DNA of 24,428 nucleotides from a virus: positions 1 through 24,428 of IMG/VR virus record IMGVR_UViG_3300036853_000276. The stretch is one strand, 5' to 3'. A program made the position numbers and the translations under genes. The notes under the pieces are model-generated. The model did not search any database, had not been told where the DNA came from, and saw nothing but the letters and a program-made list of their open reading frames with translations. Positions within the stretch are counted from its first letter, which is position 1. Every line of letters begins with the position of its first letter. Of this stretch, positions 15,367-23,027 are shown in pieces.

Positions 15367-17249
15367 TGCCTATTGTGAAAATGCCAGACGGGACTTTGGT
15401 AGAAATGCCAGAGACGCTTTCCCCCGAGCAGGTTACCCAGCTTAAACAAGTCCAATCCCGACAAGGGGCAGAGCATGGGAATAGACCCCCTCTGCTGGAT
15501 GTTCTCGGTTTTGCAGGAGAATCTGCAAAAGCCTTGGGTAGGGGGGCAGTTGAAACGGGAATCAGTGCATTACAGAATCTCCCCTTCATGCAAATGTCTG
15601 GGTTAGGTAAGCCCGGTGGGGAAATTGCGACACAAGCTTTGGATCAAACTCTCCCTGCCCAGCCGGGACTTTGGTATCGAGGGATGGAAGGCGCTGGTGG
15701 GGGGTTGATTTCGGGTGGTGCTGGTGGGTTGAGAAACCTAGGGATAAGTGCCCTTTCTGGTGCCGGAGGTGGTGTAGCCTCGGCCGCAACTTCTGAAGCC
15801 CTTAAAGAGCAAAATCCCATTCTCCGAAAAGTAGCCAGTCTCTTGGCTGGTGCTGGAGCCGGTGCGGGAATTGGCTTTGGCCTTGGCCCGAAGCAAACCT
15901 CTGGTCAAGCTGCCCTGCGAGAAGCTTCACAAGGGGCTGACTTTCCTCAAGCTGGCCGAAACATCCAAACTATGCAGCAAGGGGGAATGCAAACAGGAAC
16001 CCTTGCAGAGGCTTTTCCTGACCAAAACCAACTTCTGGCTTTGGCGCTAGAAGCTCGGAATAATACAGGGGGAGAGCTACTTAAAACCCGCACGGCAGGC
16101 CGAGTCCAAGATTTGCAAAATGCCGGAGAGGAGTTTCTTAACCGTGTTGGCCCCCCAGTTAATCCCAACGCAGTAGCAAACGAAGTCGCAGATGCGGCGA
16201 ATGCGAATTTGGGGAATCTTCGAGAACTCCGCACGAGCGCCGTGACTAATCGTCTGGCAAATAAAGCCGTTCCTCCCCAAGCGGTCTCTCAAATCTATGC
16301 TGGACTTCTTCGTACTGCACGTAGAACACAATCCCCAGAAGTTGCGGATGCTTATCGTCAAGTCGCACAGCAGCTTGTCCGCCCTAATGGAACAGACTTT
16401 GTTACGGACTTGCAACAGCTTTCCTTCCAGCTTAAGCGGTTAAAGGAAAATCCACCTACCTTAACCGCGTCTACCGGACGGTCGATTAACGCTAATGACT
16501 TGAAAACCGCTATCCAAGACGCAGAGCAACACCTCGGTAGAATTTCAAAAGATTTTCGCGAAGCTATGGAAGATTATGGTTCGTTTTCCCGGCAGGTTGT
16601 TACCCCCGCCCAAGAGGGTACGATGGGGAAGCTTGCGGATAGGAATCCAAACGTAGTTTCCCCTACGCCCGCTAGTCGGTTGGAGAATATTGTTCGGGAT
16701 CAAGGACCCTCCCCTACGCAAACGGGCGGTCCAAGGAATCCGATTCAAGGAACAATGTTTGACCTGGGAGATTCTTCCATCCTTGGCAATTCCGCCGTAG
16801 ATAAAAAGGAAGTTGCACGGGCACTTCTCCAGCGTAGGTTGGAGGGTGGTTCAACCAACCCAGGGGAAACTGTTCGTGGCCTTCCCGGCTCCCGCCTGGA
16901 CCAAAACCTAGACGAGTTGCTTAGCTCGGCTGGGGTTAATCCTGCCCAAGTCAAACAACCTCTTCAAGCCGCGGATCTGCTTCAAAACTTTCAGGGGGCT
17001 CCGGGAACTGGGGGGAATCGGCCCACAAGTGCCCTTGATGCTACTGCGCGTCCCTTACGTGCAATCGGCATGCGAGCTTCTGCGGCAACCCAGGAGCAAT
17101 ACTTCAAAGAAATCGCAGACGCGCTTGCACATCCCACCCCCGAACGCCTGCGCGCCTTGCAAGAAATCGCTATGTTTGATCCAGCCGTTAGGAAACTCCT
17201 AACCGCACAGGGGGCAATGCTCCCCTTTACCCAGCAAAAGGAGCAATGA
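15366..17249 (+). CDS. Large ejection/internal virion protein
   Basis: A 627-aa protein starting MPIVKMPDGTLVEMPETLSP, a short N-terminal module common at the start of ejection proteins in podoviruses. Residues 109-174 form a Gly/Ala-rich, partly hydrophobic stretch (AGAGAGAGIGFGLG) that could insert in or pass through a membrane. The rest is helical and Gln-rich, with no peptidoglycan hydrolase motif seen. The ATG overlaps the preceding stop (TAATG) and the fibre gene begins one base after its stop. As the largest of the three adjacent candidates, it fits the channel-forming member of an ejection set. This is inference from order and composition. Confidence 0.68.
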   Translation: MPIVKMPDGTLVEMPETLSPEQVTQLKQVQSRQGAEHGNRPPLLDVLGFAGESAKALGRGAVETGISALQNLPFMQMSGLGKPGGEIATQALDQTLPAQPGLWYRGMEGAGGGLISGGAGGLRNLGISALSGAGGGVASAATSEALKEQNPILRKVASLLAGAGAGAGIGFGLGPKQTSGQAALREASQGADFPQAGRNIQTMQQGGMQTGTLAEAFPDQNQLLALALEARNNTGGELLKTRTAGRVQDLQNAGEEFLNRVGPPVNPNAVANEVADAANANLGNLRELRTSAVTNRLANKAVPPQAVSQIYAGLLRTARRTQSPEVADAYRQVAQQLVRPNGTDFVTDLQQLSFQLKRLKENPPTLTASTGRSINANDLKTAIQDAEQHLGRISKDFREAMEDYGSFSRQVVTPAQEGTMGKLADRNPNVVSPTPASRLENIVRDQGPSPTQTGGPRNPIQGTMFDLGDSSILGNSAVDKKEVARALLQRRLEGGSTNPGETVRGLPGSRLDQNLDELLSSAGVNPAQVKQPLQAADLLQNFQGAPGTGGNRPTSALDATARPLRAIGMRASAATQEQYFKEIADALAHPTPERLRALQEIAMFDPAVRKLLTAQGAMLPFTQQKEQ

Positions 17250-17250
17250 G

Positions 17251-19548
17251 ATGCCTTGGAATGGTGCCGGGAGTTATGTACTTCCCCCCGCTTATAGTCC
17301 CGAAGTTAATGGGACCGTTATTGATGCCACTCGTTACAACGGCCTAACGAGTGATGTAGCGTCAGGTATTTCCAATGCCGTTGCAAAAGATGGGCAAAAT
17401 GTACCGACAGCCAATCTCCCGATGGGGGGCTTCAAGCACACCGGAGCAGCGGATGCAAACGCAGCGGGGCAGTATATTGCTTTTAACCAAGCTACCGCAG
17501 TTGGAAGTTTAACAATTACAACCCTTACCGTAGGGACCCTTGTCGGACCTACAGCAATAAATACACTAGCTGTTGATACTTTAACAGTTAATACCGCCTT
17601 TACCTCTAATGGCACAGCTACCATTGGCAACGCCGCAGGGGACGCGTTAACTATTAATAGCAGCGCTGCAAGTATCCCTAATGGACTAAGTTTTAACAAT
17701 TTACTCTCTAGCACAGCTACTGGAAATAGTTTTCTCCAAAGCTCCTCCGGAGCCAGTGGAAATTTCATTCAAATTACAAATACAAATGCAGGGGCATCCG
17801 CATTTGCTGCAATTGGCTTAACCGCAGCAAACGGGGGTGGGGACTCCTATATAGCCTATCTAGAATCCGCGGGAACTCAATGGACTTCAGGCCTAGATAA
17901 TAGCGACAGTAACGCATTCGTCATCTCTATGAGTGGCACTCCGGGAACAAATAATGCCATTCGAATTTCAACGGCAGGTGCTATAACTATTCCTGGAACT
18001 TTAGGGGTAACCGGCCTAGTTACGGGAGCCGCAAACTTCTCTAGTACAGGAACTGGAGTTGGGTTTACACAAAGTTCTTCCAATAGTGGCGCAGGAAATA
18101 GCCTACTAATATCAAATACAAGTAATACTGCTACATCTGATGCCGGCTTGGCTGCCCTTGTGGGTGGTGCTTCGGCAGGAACACCGTATTTACAATTGTC
18201 AGTAAGCGGCGTTCAAAACTGGTTTGTCGGTTGTGATAATACAGTAAGCGATGAATTCTATATAGGCGCGGGCTCAGCAATACTTAGTAATAAGCGCTTA
18301 CAAATATCAACGGCGGGTGCTGTGTCTATCCCAGGGACGTTAAGTGTCACGGGGGGAATTACAGCCGCGCTAACGGGTAATGTAACCGGCAATGTGTCAG
18401 GTTCTAGTGGCAGTACTACGGGTAACGCAGCGACTGCAGCAGCTTTGCAAACCGCACGACAGATCAACGGCACGAACTTTGATGGGACAGCTAACATTAC
18501 GGTTACTGCTGCGGCGGGTACACTAACTGGTGCGACTTTGGCGGCGGGTGTCACGGCGTCTTCCCTCACTAGCGTGGGCACACTTACTAGCTTGACAACT
18601 TCTGGGCTTATTACAAGCACCGTAGCAGGGCAGGGGTTTTTACAAACTTCGGCGTCTTCCGGGGCTGGTAATTTTATATCTATAACAAACACAGATGCCA
18701 GTGGTGGTGCGCTAGCGGCAATAGTGCTAACTGCACAAGCTGGTGGTGGGGATCCTTATGCGGCATTCATAGTGAATGCAACCGCGTCTTGGGCCGTGGG
18801 CGCTGACAATAGCGACTCGGATGCTTTTGTAATATCCGCATCTGGAAGTCCTGGTACGTCTAACGCGTTTCGCATCTCTACAGCGGGGGCTGTTACCATC
18901 CCCGGGACACTCGGGGTGACTGGTGCGATTACAGGAAACTTGACAGGAAATATAACTGGTACCGCACCTGCGGGCACCTTGACCGGCGCAACTCTTGCAG
19001 CGGGGGTTACTGCGTCTTCCCTCACCAGTGTCGGGACTTTAACCAGCTTAACAGCCTCGGGTACAAGTGCGTTAACAAACTTAACTGTATCTGGAACTAG
19101 TGCACATACCGGAGCCGCGACTTTTGATGGAAATGTGACTCTTGGGAATGCTGCTGCGGACACTATTACTATTACTGGAACTCCGGCTGGGTTGGTATTA
19201 GGTGGTACATCTACAGCTACCGTTACCGCCGTAGCAAATTGCTCCGCAGCCGGCGGTGGTGCCACAAAATATCACCGCATAGGCAATGTAGTTACGCTTA
19301 GCTGTACCGTAACATTTACTATTACAAGTATCGGAGTCGCTACGTCGGTAGGTGTTTCAATTCCAATACCTAGTAATTTTACTGTTTCCACAGATGCCGC
19401 CGGGACGGGTGCGTCTACTGGTATATTAGAAGTCCGGCCACTTTTAGTAACAGCAGATACTACCAACGATCGTCTATCTCTTGATTTTGTGTCTTCGGCT
19501 TCGGGGGCAGTAACATTTGGTATTACTGCCTCTTATGAAGTTAAATAA
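17251..19548 (+). CDS. Tail fibre / receptor-binding protein
   Basis: A 765-aa fibre-type protein, rich in Thr, Ser, Gly and Ala. It begins with a short domain (PWNGAGSYVLPPAYSPEVNG) of the kind that anchors fibres to podovirus tails. The shaft contains three copies of a ~90-residue beta repeat (17758-18027, 18094-18366, 18667-18936) with the shared ending ISTAGAVTIPGTLGVTG, and two copies of a TLTGATLAAGVTASSLTS segment. The C-terminal ~100 residues (from about HRIGNVVTLSCTVTF) differ and probably form the receptor-binding tip. No intramolecular chaperone (Ser-Lys dyad, peptidase S74) is evident. AAAAGGAG precedes the ATG. Base use in the shaft is more A/T-rich than in the capsid genes, suggesting exchange. 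Confidence 0.88.
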   Translation: MPWNGAGSYVLPPAYSPEVNGTVIDATRYNGLTSDVASGISNAVAKDGQNVPTANLPMGGFKHTGAADANAAGQYIAFNQATAVGSLTITTLTVGTLVGPTAINTLAVDTLTVNTAFTSNGTATIGNAAGDALTINSSAASIPNGLSFNNLLSSTATGNSFLQSSSGASGNFIQITNTNAGASAFAAIGLTAANGGGDSYIAYLESAGTQWTSGLDNSDSNAFVISMSGTPGTNNAIRISTAGAITIPGTLGVTGLVTGAANFSSTGTGVGFTQSSSNSGAGNSLLISNTSNTATSDAGLAALVGGASAGTPYLQLSVSGVQNWFVGCDNTVSDEFYIGAGSAILSNKRLQISTAGAVSIPGTLSVTGGITAALTGNVTGNVSGSSGSTTGNAATAAALQTARQINGTNFDGTANITVTAAAGTLTGATLAAGVTASSLTSVGTLTSLTTSGLITSTVAGQGFLQTSASSGAGNFISITNTDASGGALAAIVLTAQAGGGDPYAAFIVNATASWAVGADNSDSDAFVISASGSPGTSNAFRISTAGAVTIPGTLGVTGAITGNLTGNITGTAPAGTLTGATLAAGVTASSLTSVGTLTSLTASGTSALTNLTVSGTSAHTGAATFDGNVTLGNAAADTITITGTPAGLVLGGTSTATVTAVANCSAAGGGATKYHRIGNVVTLSCTVTFTITSIGVATSVGVSIPIPSNFTVSTDAAGTGASTGILEVRPLLVTADTTNDRLSLDFVSSASGAVTFGITASYEVK
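17758..18936 (+). repeat. Three ~270-bp fibre shaft repeats
   Basis: Units at 17758-18027, 18094-18366 and 18667-18936 encode about 90 residues each, with shared features: GNFIxITNT start, Trp in the middle, DNxxSDxF, then ISTAGAVTIPGTLGVTG. Units 1 and 3 are closer to each other than to unit 2. Two 84-base copies of a second element (18514-18597 and 18970-19053) are nearly identical in protein. Confidence 0.8.
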
Positions 19549-19567
19549 CTGCCTCGTGGAGACTTAA

Positions 19568-19834
19568 ATGGAAACATCCCCTTCCTCTTTTGTTGCTAAT
19601 CGAGGTGCAGTAGCTTCCGTCCCAGCTACCGGTTCCCCGATGACAATAGCCAACACTGGGGTAACCCCAATGCTTTTTATTACCTCCGGGGGGACAGTGA
19701 CTACAATTTCTCTCTCCCCTGATGGGACAAATTTTTACCTGGCTGGCTTACTCGCCGGAGCTTTTCTTCTCTTCCCTGGGTGGTCGATTAGAATAGCCTA
19801 TGTCCTCGCGCCCACAATGCCTGCAATTTCCTAA
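19568..19834 (+). CDS. Small beta-rich virion-type protein
   Basis: An 88-aa protein with alternating hydrophobic residues typical of beta sandwiches: TPMLFITSGGTVTTISLSPD, then TNFYLAGLLAG and the ending WSIRIAYVLAPTMP. GGAGA lies six bases upstream of the ATG. It follows the fibre gene and precedes the small membrane-protein cluster. Small proteins with this pattern are common next to phage fibre genes and are thought to be minor structural proteins; it may share a fold with the 99-aa protein at 20625. No signal peptide is evident. The function is not known. Confidence 0.6.
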   Translation: METSPSSFVANRGAVASVPATGSPMTIANTGVTPMLFITSGGTVTTISLSPDGTNFYLAGLLAGAFLLFPGWSIRIAYVLAPTMPAIS

Positions 19835-19844
19835 GGAGATTAAA

Positions 19845-19967
19845 ATGGAAAAGACCGTGTTGGATGTTTTTCTTGATTTGGTTTCTCGGCTGTGGCAACG
19901 ATTTGTCGGATATTTGAAGAGTAATAAAAACAAAGCCTCCATCGGAGGAGGCCAGGGGGAAGAATGA
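19845..19967 (+). CDS. Short 40-aa protein of the putative lysis cluster
   Basis: This 40-aa frame starts at an ATG with a strong AAGGAG seven bases upstream and its stop overlaps the next start (ATGA). The product begins MEKTVLDVFLDLVSRLWQRF, which can form an amphipathic helix, followed by a basic SNKNK stretch and a Gly-rich end. The good ribosome site and translational coupling to a membrane-protein gene make it likely to be real. A regulatory or antiholin-like role is possible but unsupported. Confidence 0.55.
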   Translation: MEKTVLDVFLDLVSRLWQRFVGYLKSNKNKASIGGGQGEE

Positions 19968-20338
19968 TTTTCTTCCTATTCGGCTTGGCAGCTTTAACCC
20001 ACCTTATGCCGGGTGTACTTGCTTCGACATTTGGGCATAGCCAAGCTGCTTGGGAATATGTTTGGTATGGGGTAGAAGCCGCCGGGCTTTGGGCTTATCT
20101 AGGTGGGAAGATAGGTTCAAAAGGTGGGCTGGGTTTAACCTTAGTTTGCCTTTGGGGGTATTTCGAATCGATTCAACGCAGTTGTCGATTAGCCTTCCCA
20201 ATGAACCAACCCCCGCCGAAACTACTCCCGGGGCAGAACCTCTGCGATGTTGCAATCGGCCTCCCCATGACTTGGTTTAGTCTAATCGCCGCACTTTTCG
20301 TGGCCTGTATTTTACAAGAGGTACTTAAAAATGAGTGA
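19964..20338 (+). CDS. Membrane protein, holin candidate
   Basis: A 124-aa protein with three or four predicted membrane segments: residues 1-20, about 28-48, possibly 54-72, and 99-118. A short polar loop with PPPKLLPG joins the last two. The N-terminus MIFFLFGLAALTHL could be a first membrane helix or a signal anchor. It is coupled to the 40-aa gene (ATGA) and overlaps the next gene by eight bases. Two small membrane proteins at the end of the late operon suggest a holin/antiholin pair that permeabilises the inner membrane at the end of infection. No holin family was recognised. Confidence 0.6.
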   Translation: MIFFLFGLAALTHLMPGVLASTFGHSQAAWEYVWYGVEAAGLWAYLGGKIGSKGGLGLTLVCLWGYFESIQRSCRLAFPMNQPPPKLLPGQNLCDVAIGLPMTWFSLIAALFVACILQEVLKNE

Positions 20339-20612
20339 TACAGCTAAAGGCCTCACACAGGCCGAAAGGGAAATGGCAGATTACATCGCGGAGAAATCTG
20401 CGGTGATTGTGATTGACCGACTTAGAGGAGTTCTTCTCGATGAAAAGTTTGCGGATAACTTCTTTGATATCTGGGGAGGGAAAATTGATCGGACGATTGG
20501 GCGGGGGTTGAGAAGGTTAGGCTTCTACGTTCTTGTAATTATGGTAGGGCTGGCCGCGGTTAAGTTTGGATTTACCGAGAAGCTCTTATCTATTTTTGGG
20601 CTGCGGCCTTGA
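20331..20612 (+). CDS. Small protein with one C-terminal membrane segment
   Basis: A 93-aa protein with a charged, helical N-terminal half (about residues 1-60, including AEREMADYIAEKSAVIVIDR) and one membrane segment at about 63-82 (LGFYVLVIMVGLAAVKFGF). This soluble-helix-then-anchor arrangement resembles small phage haemolysin/holin-accessory proteins of the XhlA type, but similarity is by topology only. Its start overlaps the upstream membrane gene. It could be a holin partner or antiholin. Confidence 0.6.
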   Translation: MSDTAKGLTQAEREMADYIAEKSAVIVIDRLRGVLLDEKFADNFFDIWGGKIDRTIGRGLRRLGFYVLVIMVGLAAVKFGFTEKLLSIFGLRP

Positions 20613-20624
20613 AAGGGGAATGAA

Positions 20625-20924
20625 ATGTCAGGTGTGAATAGTCTTTGGGGGTTGCGGGCGAAGGGATATCAACAGTTTGCAGCGGGGTCGATTGATGCTG
20701 CGACTGCGTTGACGGTCCCGGATGGCACTTCGCTTGCCCTCATCATCCCAGCGGCCCAGGCAGTGCGCTGGCGAGATGACGGAGTGAACCCGTCTGCGAC
20801 GGTGGGGCAGCCCCTGGCGGTGGGCTCTGAGCTTCGTTACGACTCGGTTAGCATTTCGGCTTTCCGTGTCATCGCACAGACCGCTGGTGCAATTCTCAAC
20901 GTGACTTACTACGGCCCCGTTTGA
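20625..20924 (+). CDS. Small beta-rich virion-type protein (VRWRDDG motif)
   Basis: A 99-aa protein containing AVRWRDDGVNPSATVGQPL and ending in AILNVTYYGPV, a pattern recurrent in small, probably structural, tailed-phage proteins. Alternating hydrophobic residues suggest a beta sandwich. AAAGGGGA precedes the ATG. It is the last gene of the rightward operon; the terminator begins 22 bases after its stop. Confidence 0.68.
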   Translation: MSGVNSLWGLRAKGYQQFAAGSIDAATALTVPDGTSLALIIPAAQAVRWRDDGVNPSATVGQPLAVGSELRYDSVSISAFRVIAQTAGAILNVTYYGPV

Positions 20925-20943
20925 GGTAAAGAAATCTCGTCCT

Positions 20944-21207
20944 TTAGCCCTCTTCGGAGGGCTTTTTTTCTTCTTGTTCGATTTGAGTGACAATTGGGAG
21001 CATGCAGTCTTCACGGTTTAAGCAGGGGCGCTCCCCCCTTTTCAAGGCTTTGTAGTGATAACAAATAGTGTGGTAGGATTGGTTTAGATTAGCTCCCATT
21101 TCATGTCTGTCCTCCCCGCGAGCACGACATAGGCGAAGATAGGCATGTGGACAGCAATAGCCTTCGTTAAGTATCTTGGTAAAAAGGCTTCCAATTGGGG
21201 CAGTCAT
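20944..21207 (-). CDS. Small Cys-rich helix-turn-helix-like protein
   Basis: An 87-aa protein, last gene of the leftward operon. Residues 33-58 (EDRHEMGANLNQSYHTICYH and following KALKRGE) resemble a helix-turn-helix, and six cysteines (C18, C19, C27, C49, C62, C68) may bind a metal. AAAGGAA precedes the ATG, and its start overlaps the HNH stop (ATGA). Its C-terminal residues are encoded by the terminator stem of the convergent operon. A DNA-binding regulatory role is plausible but unproven. Confidence 0.6.
   Translation of the reverse strand: MTAPIGSLFTKILNEGYCCPHAYLRLCRARGEDRHEMGANLNQSYHTICYHYKALKRGERPCLNREDCMLPIVTQIEQEEKKPSEEG
20946..20969 (+). terminator. Rho-independent terminator of the late operon
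   Basis: AGCCCTC (20946-20952), a TTCG tetraloop (20953-20956) and GAGGGCT (20957-20963) form a stable stem followed by T residues to 20969. It ends rightward transcription. The same DNA encodes the last residues of the convergent minus-strand gene. No matching T-tract exists for minus-strand transcripts. Confidence 0.92.
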
Positions 21208-21578
21208 TTCCTTTTCTCCAAGATTCTTTCCAGCTTGCGTTGGTTGTTTATTTTACCTGGGACAGGCTCTAAACAATCCGGGCGGCAACAAGCGGAGTTT
21301 ACACAAGTGTGATCTAGTTCTAGTCCGCTCTCGCGAAATTCTCGATAGGCTAGCCAAAGGTCATTTGCATTTTCACATTTGGCTTCTAACCAAAGCCAGG
21401 AAACGAGGTGGACCATTAGTGTTTTAGTTTTTCCTAGCCCCGGGATATAAACTTCCATTCTCCCATAACCCCAGCGATCTTTTCTTTTCTTCCAGATCCA
21501 GCAGCCTTGTTCGCTGGTGGGCTCTTCCGTATTAGCGATGATTCGTAGGAACAAAGTTTCATAACGGACTCCGCTCAT
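21204..21578 (-). CDS. HNH endonuclease
   Basis: A 124-aa His-Me finger nuclease. The N-terminal CWIWKKRKDRWGYGRM block leads to MVHLVSW (H57), then the core ELDHTCVNSACCRPDCLEPV (residues 87-106) with D89, H90, N94 and structural cysteines C92, C97, C98. The final metal position, usually His in PAHLEPV-type motifs, is Cys102 here. Such small HNH genes are frequent phage passengers, acting as homing endonucleases or in DNA processing. It overlaps the gene on each side by four bases, so it is now fixed in the operon. Catalytic activity is uncertain. Confidence 0.88.
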   Translation of the reverse strand: MSGVRYETLFLRIIANTEEPTSEQGCWIWKKRKDRWGYGRMEVYIPGLGKTKTLMVHLVSWLWLEAKCENANDLWLAYREFRESGLELDHTCVNSACCRPDCLEPVPGKINNQRKLERILEKRK

Positions 21579-22771
21579 TTCACCTCCGTTAGAAAAACCA
21601 TCCCAGTTTCACGGGAGAGCCCAATATACCCAGCGTCTTGAAGTCCGATTAGGATTTTATCGAACTTGTCCGAGTCTGGATAGAGTTTATGCATAGCGCG
21701 GTAGAGGATGGAAAATGGCATCTTTCCTCCGTAGCGGCGAATAACGCTTAGAACTTGGTCTGCCCCTTGAGAGTCGGCGCTAGCACCCATGCGGGAATAC
21801 ACATTCGGCATACTCTTCTCCAACTCATCGAGAAGAGCCACTGCGCGTTTGATAATAGGGAGGTCGATTACCAGGGAATTATTCTGGGAAACCGCAAGGA
21901 CCATGGCGACCTTGTGTACAAGGGTCTGCTTCCGTGCAATGTATCCCCCGATCAAAGTCGCGTCTAGCTTCTTTGCTTGATTTTTATGAAAATCCTCGTA
22001 CCAAGCTTGTCCCCATTCTCGGACTTCCTTAGTCAGGGTAAATTTCCCCACCAACTGCGCAATCCGGCCGAGGTCACGGATTAGCTTTTCTTGCCTTACT
22101 GTGTAATCTTCTGGCAGGTGGTCTTGGGGGTATGCAATATATTTTGACTTCGCATCCGCATAGATGAAAAGCATGCGGGAGGTTAATCCACCTCCAATTA
22201 GATAACGCCCAAAGTTGTCCGCTATCCAGTCTGGGGTTGTGCAAGCGATGATATTTAAGGAGGGGGTCGGAATCTTCAACTCCCCATCCTTCCGAGTCCT
22301 CTTCCTCATTTCCACCCCGTCCCAGATGTGGACAAGTTGGTCAATCATTTCGAGGTCTTTGGTGTTGAGAGTTATCCCAAACTCGGGAGAGTTAATGACG
22401 AGAGGGAATTGAGTTTGGACCTCCGTATCAGAGACTTCAAACTCTTCCCCGACTTCGACAAAGGCATCGTAGAGGGATTGCCAGGTGAGGGTCGAGGGGC
22501 CGAATCGGATTTCAGGGAGGGCACGGAGAAGTCGCATGCCGAGGTCGGCTGTGCTTCCTTTCGACACGATCCCGGGCGGTGCGACAATTAGGGTGTAAAG
22601 ATTTGGCCGCCAGATAAAAGTCCCCATATCGATCCAAACTTTTCGGCGAAGCGCGGCGGCGATTGTTGCTACCCCCACCCAAAAGTACATATGAACCGGC
22701 GCCTCTCCCCATTTGGAATTCTCTACAAACTCTGACAACCAATCTGGGAGTTCTCGATCGAGATTTGACAT
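21575..22771 (-). CDS. DUF3987-like primase/helicase-type ATPase
   Basis: A 398-aa protein. Residues 1-60 include a WxxxxAxxxxAAALRRKVWI helix typical of the DUF3987/primase-associated phage family. The P-loop region reads IVAPPGIVSKGST (62-74): it keeps the PPG and a Lys-x-Ser but not the usual G-K-S/T order. A probable Walker B-like segment is FPLVINSPEFG, and IACTTPDWI fits a sensor strand. The C-terminal ~80 residues (VLSVIRRYGGKM on) resemble a winged-helix. Its operon includes DNA polymerase, so it probably acts at the replication fork, possibly as a helicase or primase partner. Translation is coupled to the HNH gene by ATGA; the Tat protein stop lies seven bases before its start. Confidence 0.78.
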   Translation of the reverse strand: MSNLDRELPDWLSEFVENSKWGEAPVHMYFWVGVATIAAALRRKVWIDMGTFIWRPNLYTLIVAPPGIVSKGSTADLGMRLLRALPEIRFGPSTLTWQSLYDAFVEVGEEFEVSDTEVQTQFPLVINSPEFGITLNTKDLEMIDQLVHIWDGVEMRKRTRKDGELKIPTPSLNIIACTTPDWIADNFGRYLIGGGLTSRMLFIYADAKSKYIAYPQDHLPEDYTVRQEKLIRDLGRIAQLVGKFTLTKEVREWGQAWYEDFHKNQAKKLDATLIGGYIARKQTLVHKVAMVLAVSQNNSLVIDLPIIKRAVALLDELEKSMPNVYSRMGASADSQGADQVLSVIRRYGGKMPFSILYRAMHKLYPDSDKFDKILIGLQDAGYIGLSRETGMVFLTEVK

Positions 22772-22778
22772 TTTGGGG

Positions 22779-23027
22779 TTAGTTTTTGAAAACCAATGTT
22801 TTAATACGCTCTGTCACTCCTGGGAGGTATTTAATTAAAACTAATTCAATTCCTGGGTGTACTCTTTCGTGGTGTGCTTTGAAATAGGCAATATCTGCAT
22901 CGGAAAATCCATAAATGTGTGCAGTTATTATTTCTTTCTCTGGCACCCGAATCTTCATCAAATTCTCCGCATGCACAATCGCCGGAGCGACGAAAAGCCC
23001 GGAAAGGAATTCTCTTCTCTGAATCAT
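22779..23027 (-). CDS. Small protein with a twin-arginine signal peptide
   Basis: An 82-aa protein beginning MIQRREFLSGLFVAPAIVHA: Arg-Arg at residues 4-5, F7/L8, a hydrophobic stretch and a plausible signal-peptidase site after A20, matching the Tat consensus (R-R-x-F-L). The mature part would be about 60 residues (IRVPEKEII, then AYFKAHHERVHPGIELVLIK) with no recognised domain. It is coupled to the polymerase stop by ATGA overlap and precedes the DUF3987-like gene. Tat export normally carries folded, often cofactor-bound proteins; this one is very small. Exported partner, membrane-anchored peptide or leftover signal are all possible. Confidence 0.75.
   Translation of the reverse strand: MIQRREFLSGLFVAPAIVHAENLMKIRVPEKEIITAHIYGFSDADIAYFKAHHERVHPGIELVLIKYLPGVTERIKTLVFKN

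Noticed and set aside
18258-19265. Ala/Val/Pro-rich antisense frames in the fibre gene
   Set aside because: Low-complexity mirror of the Thr/Gly/Ala repeats in the fibre; no independent support.
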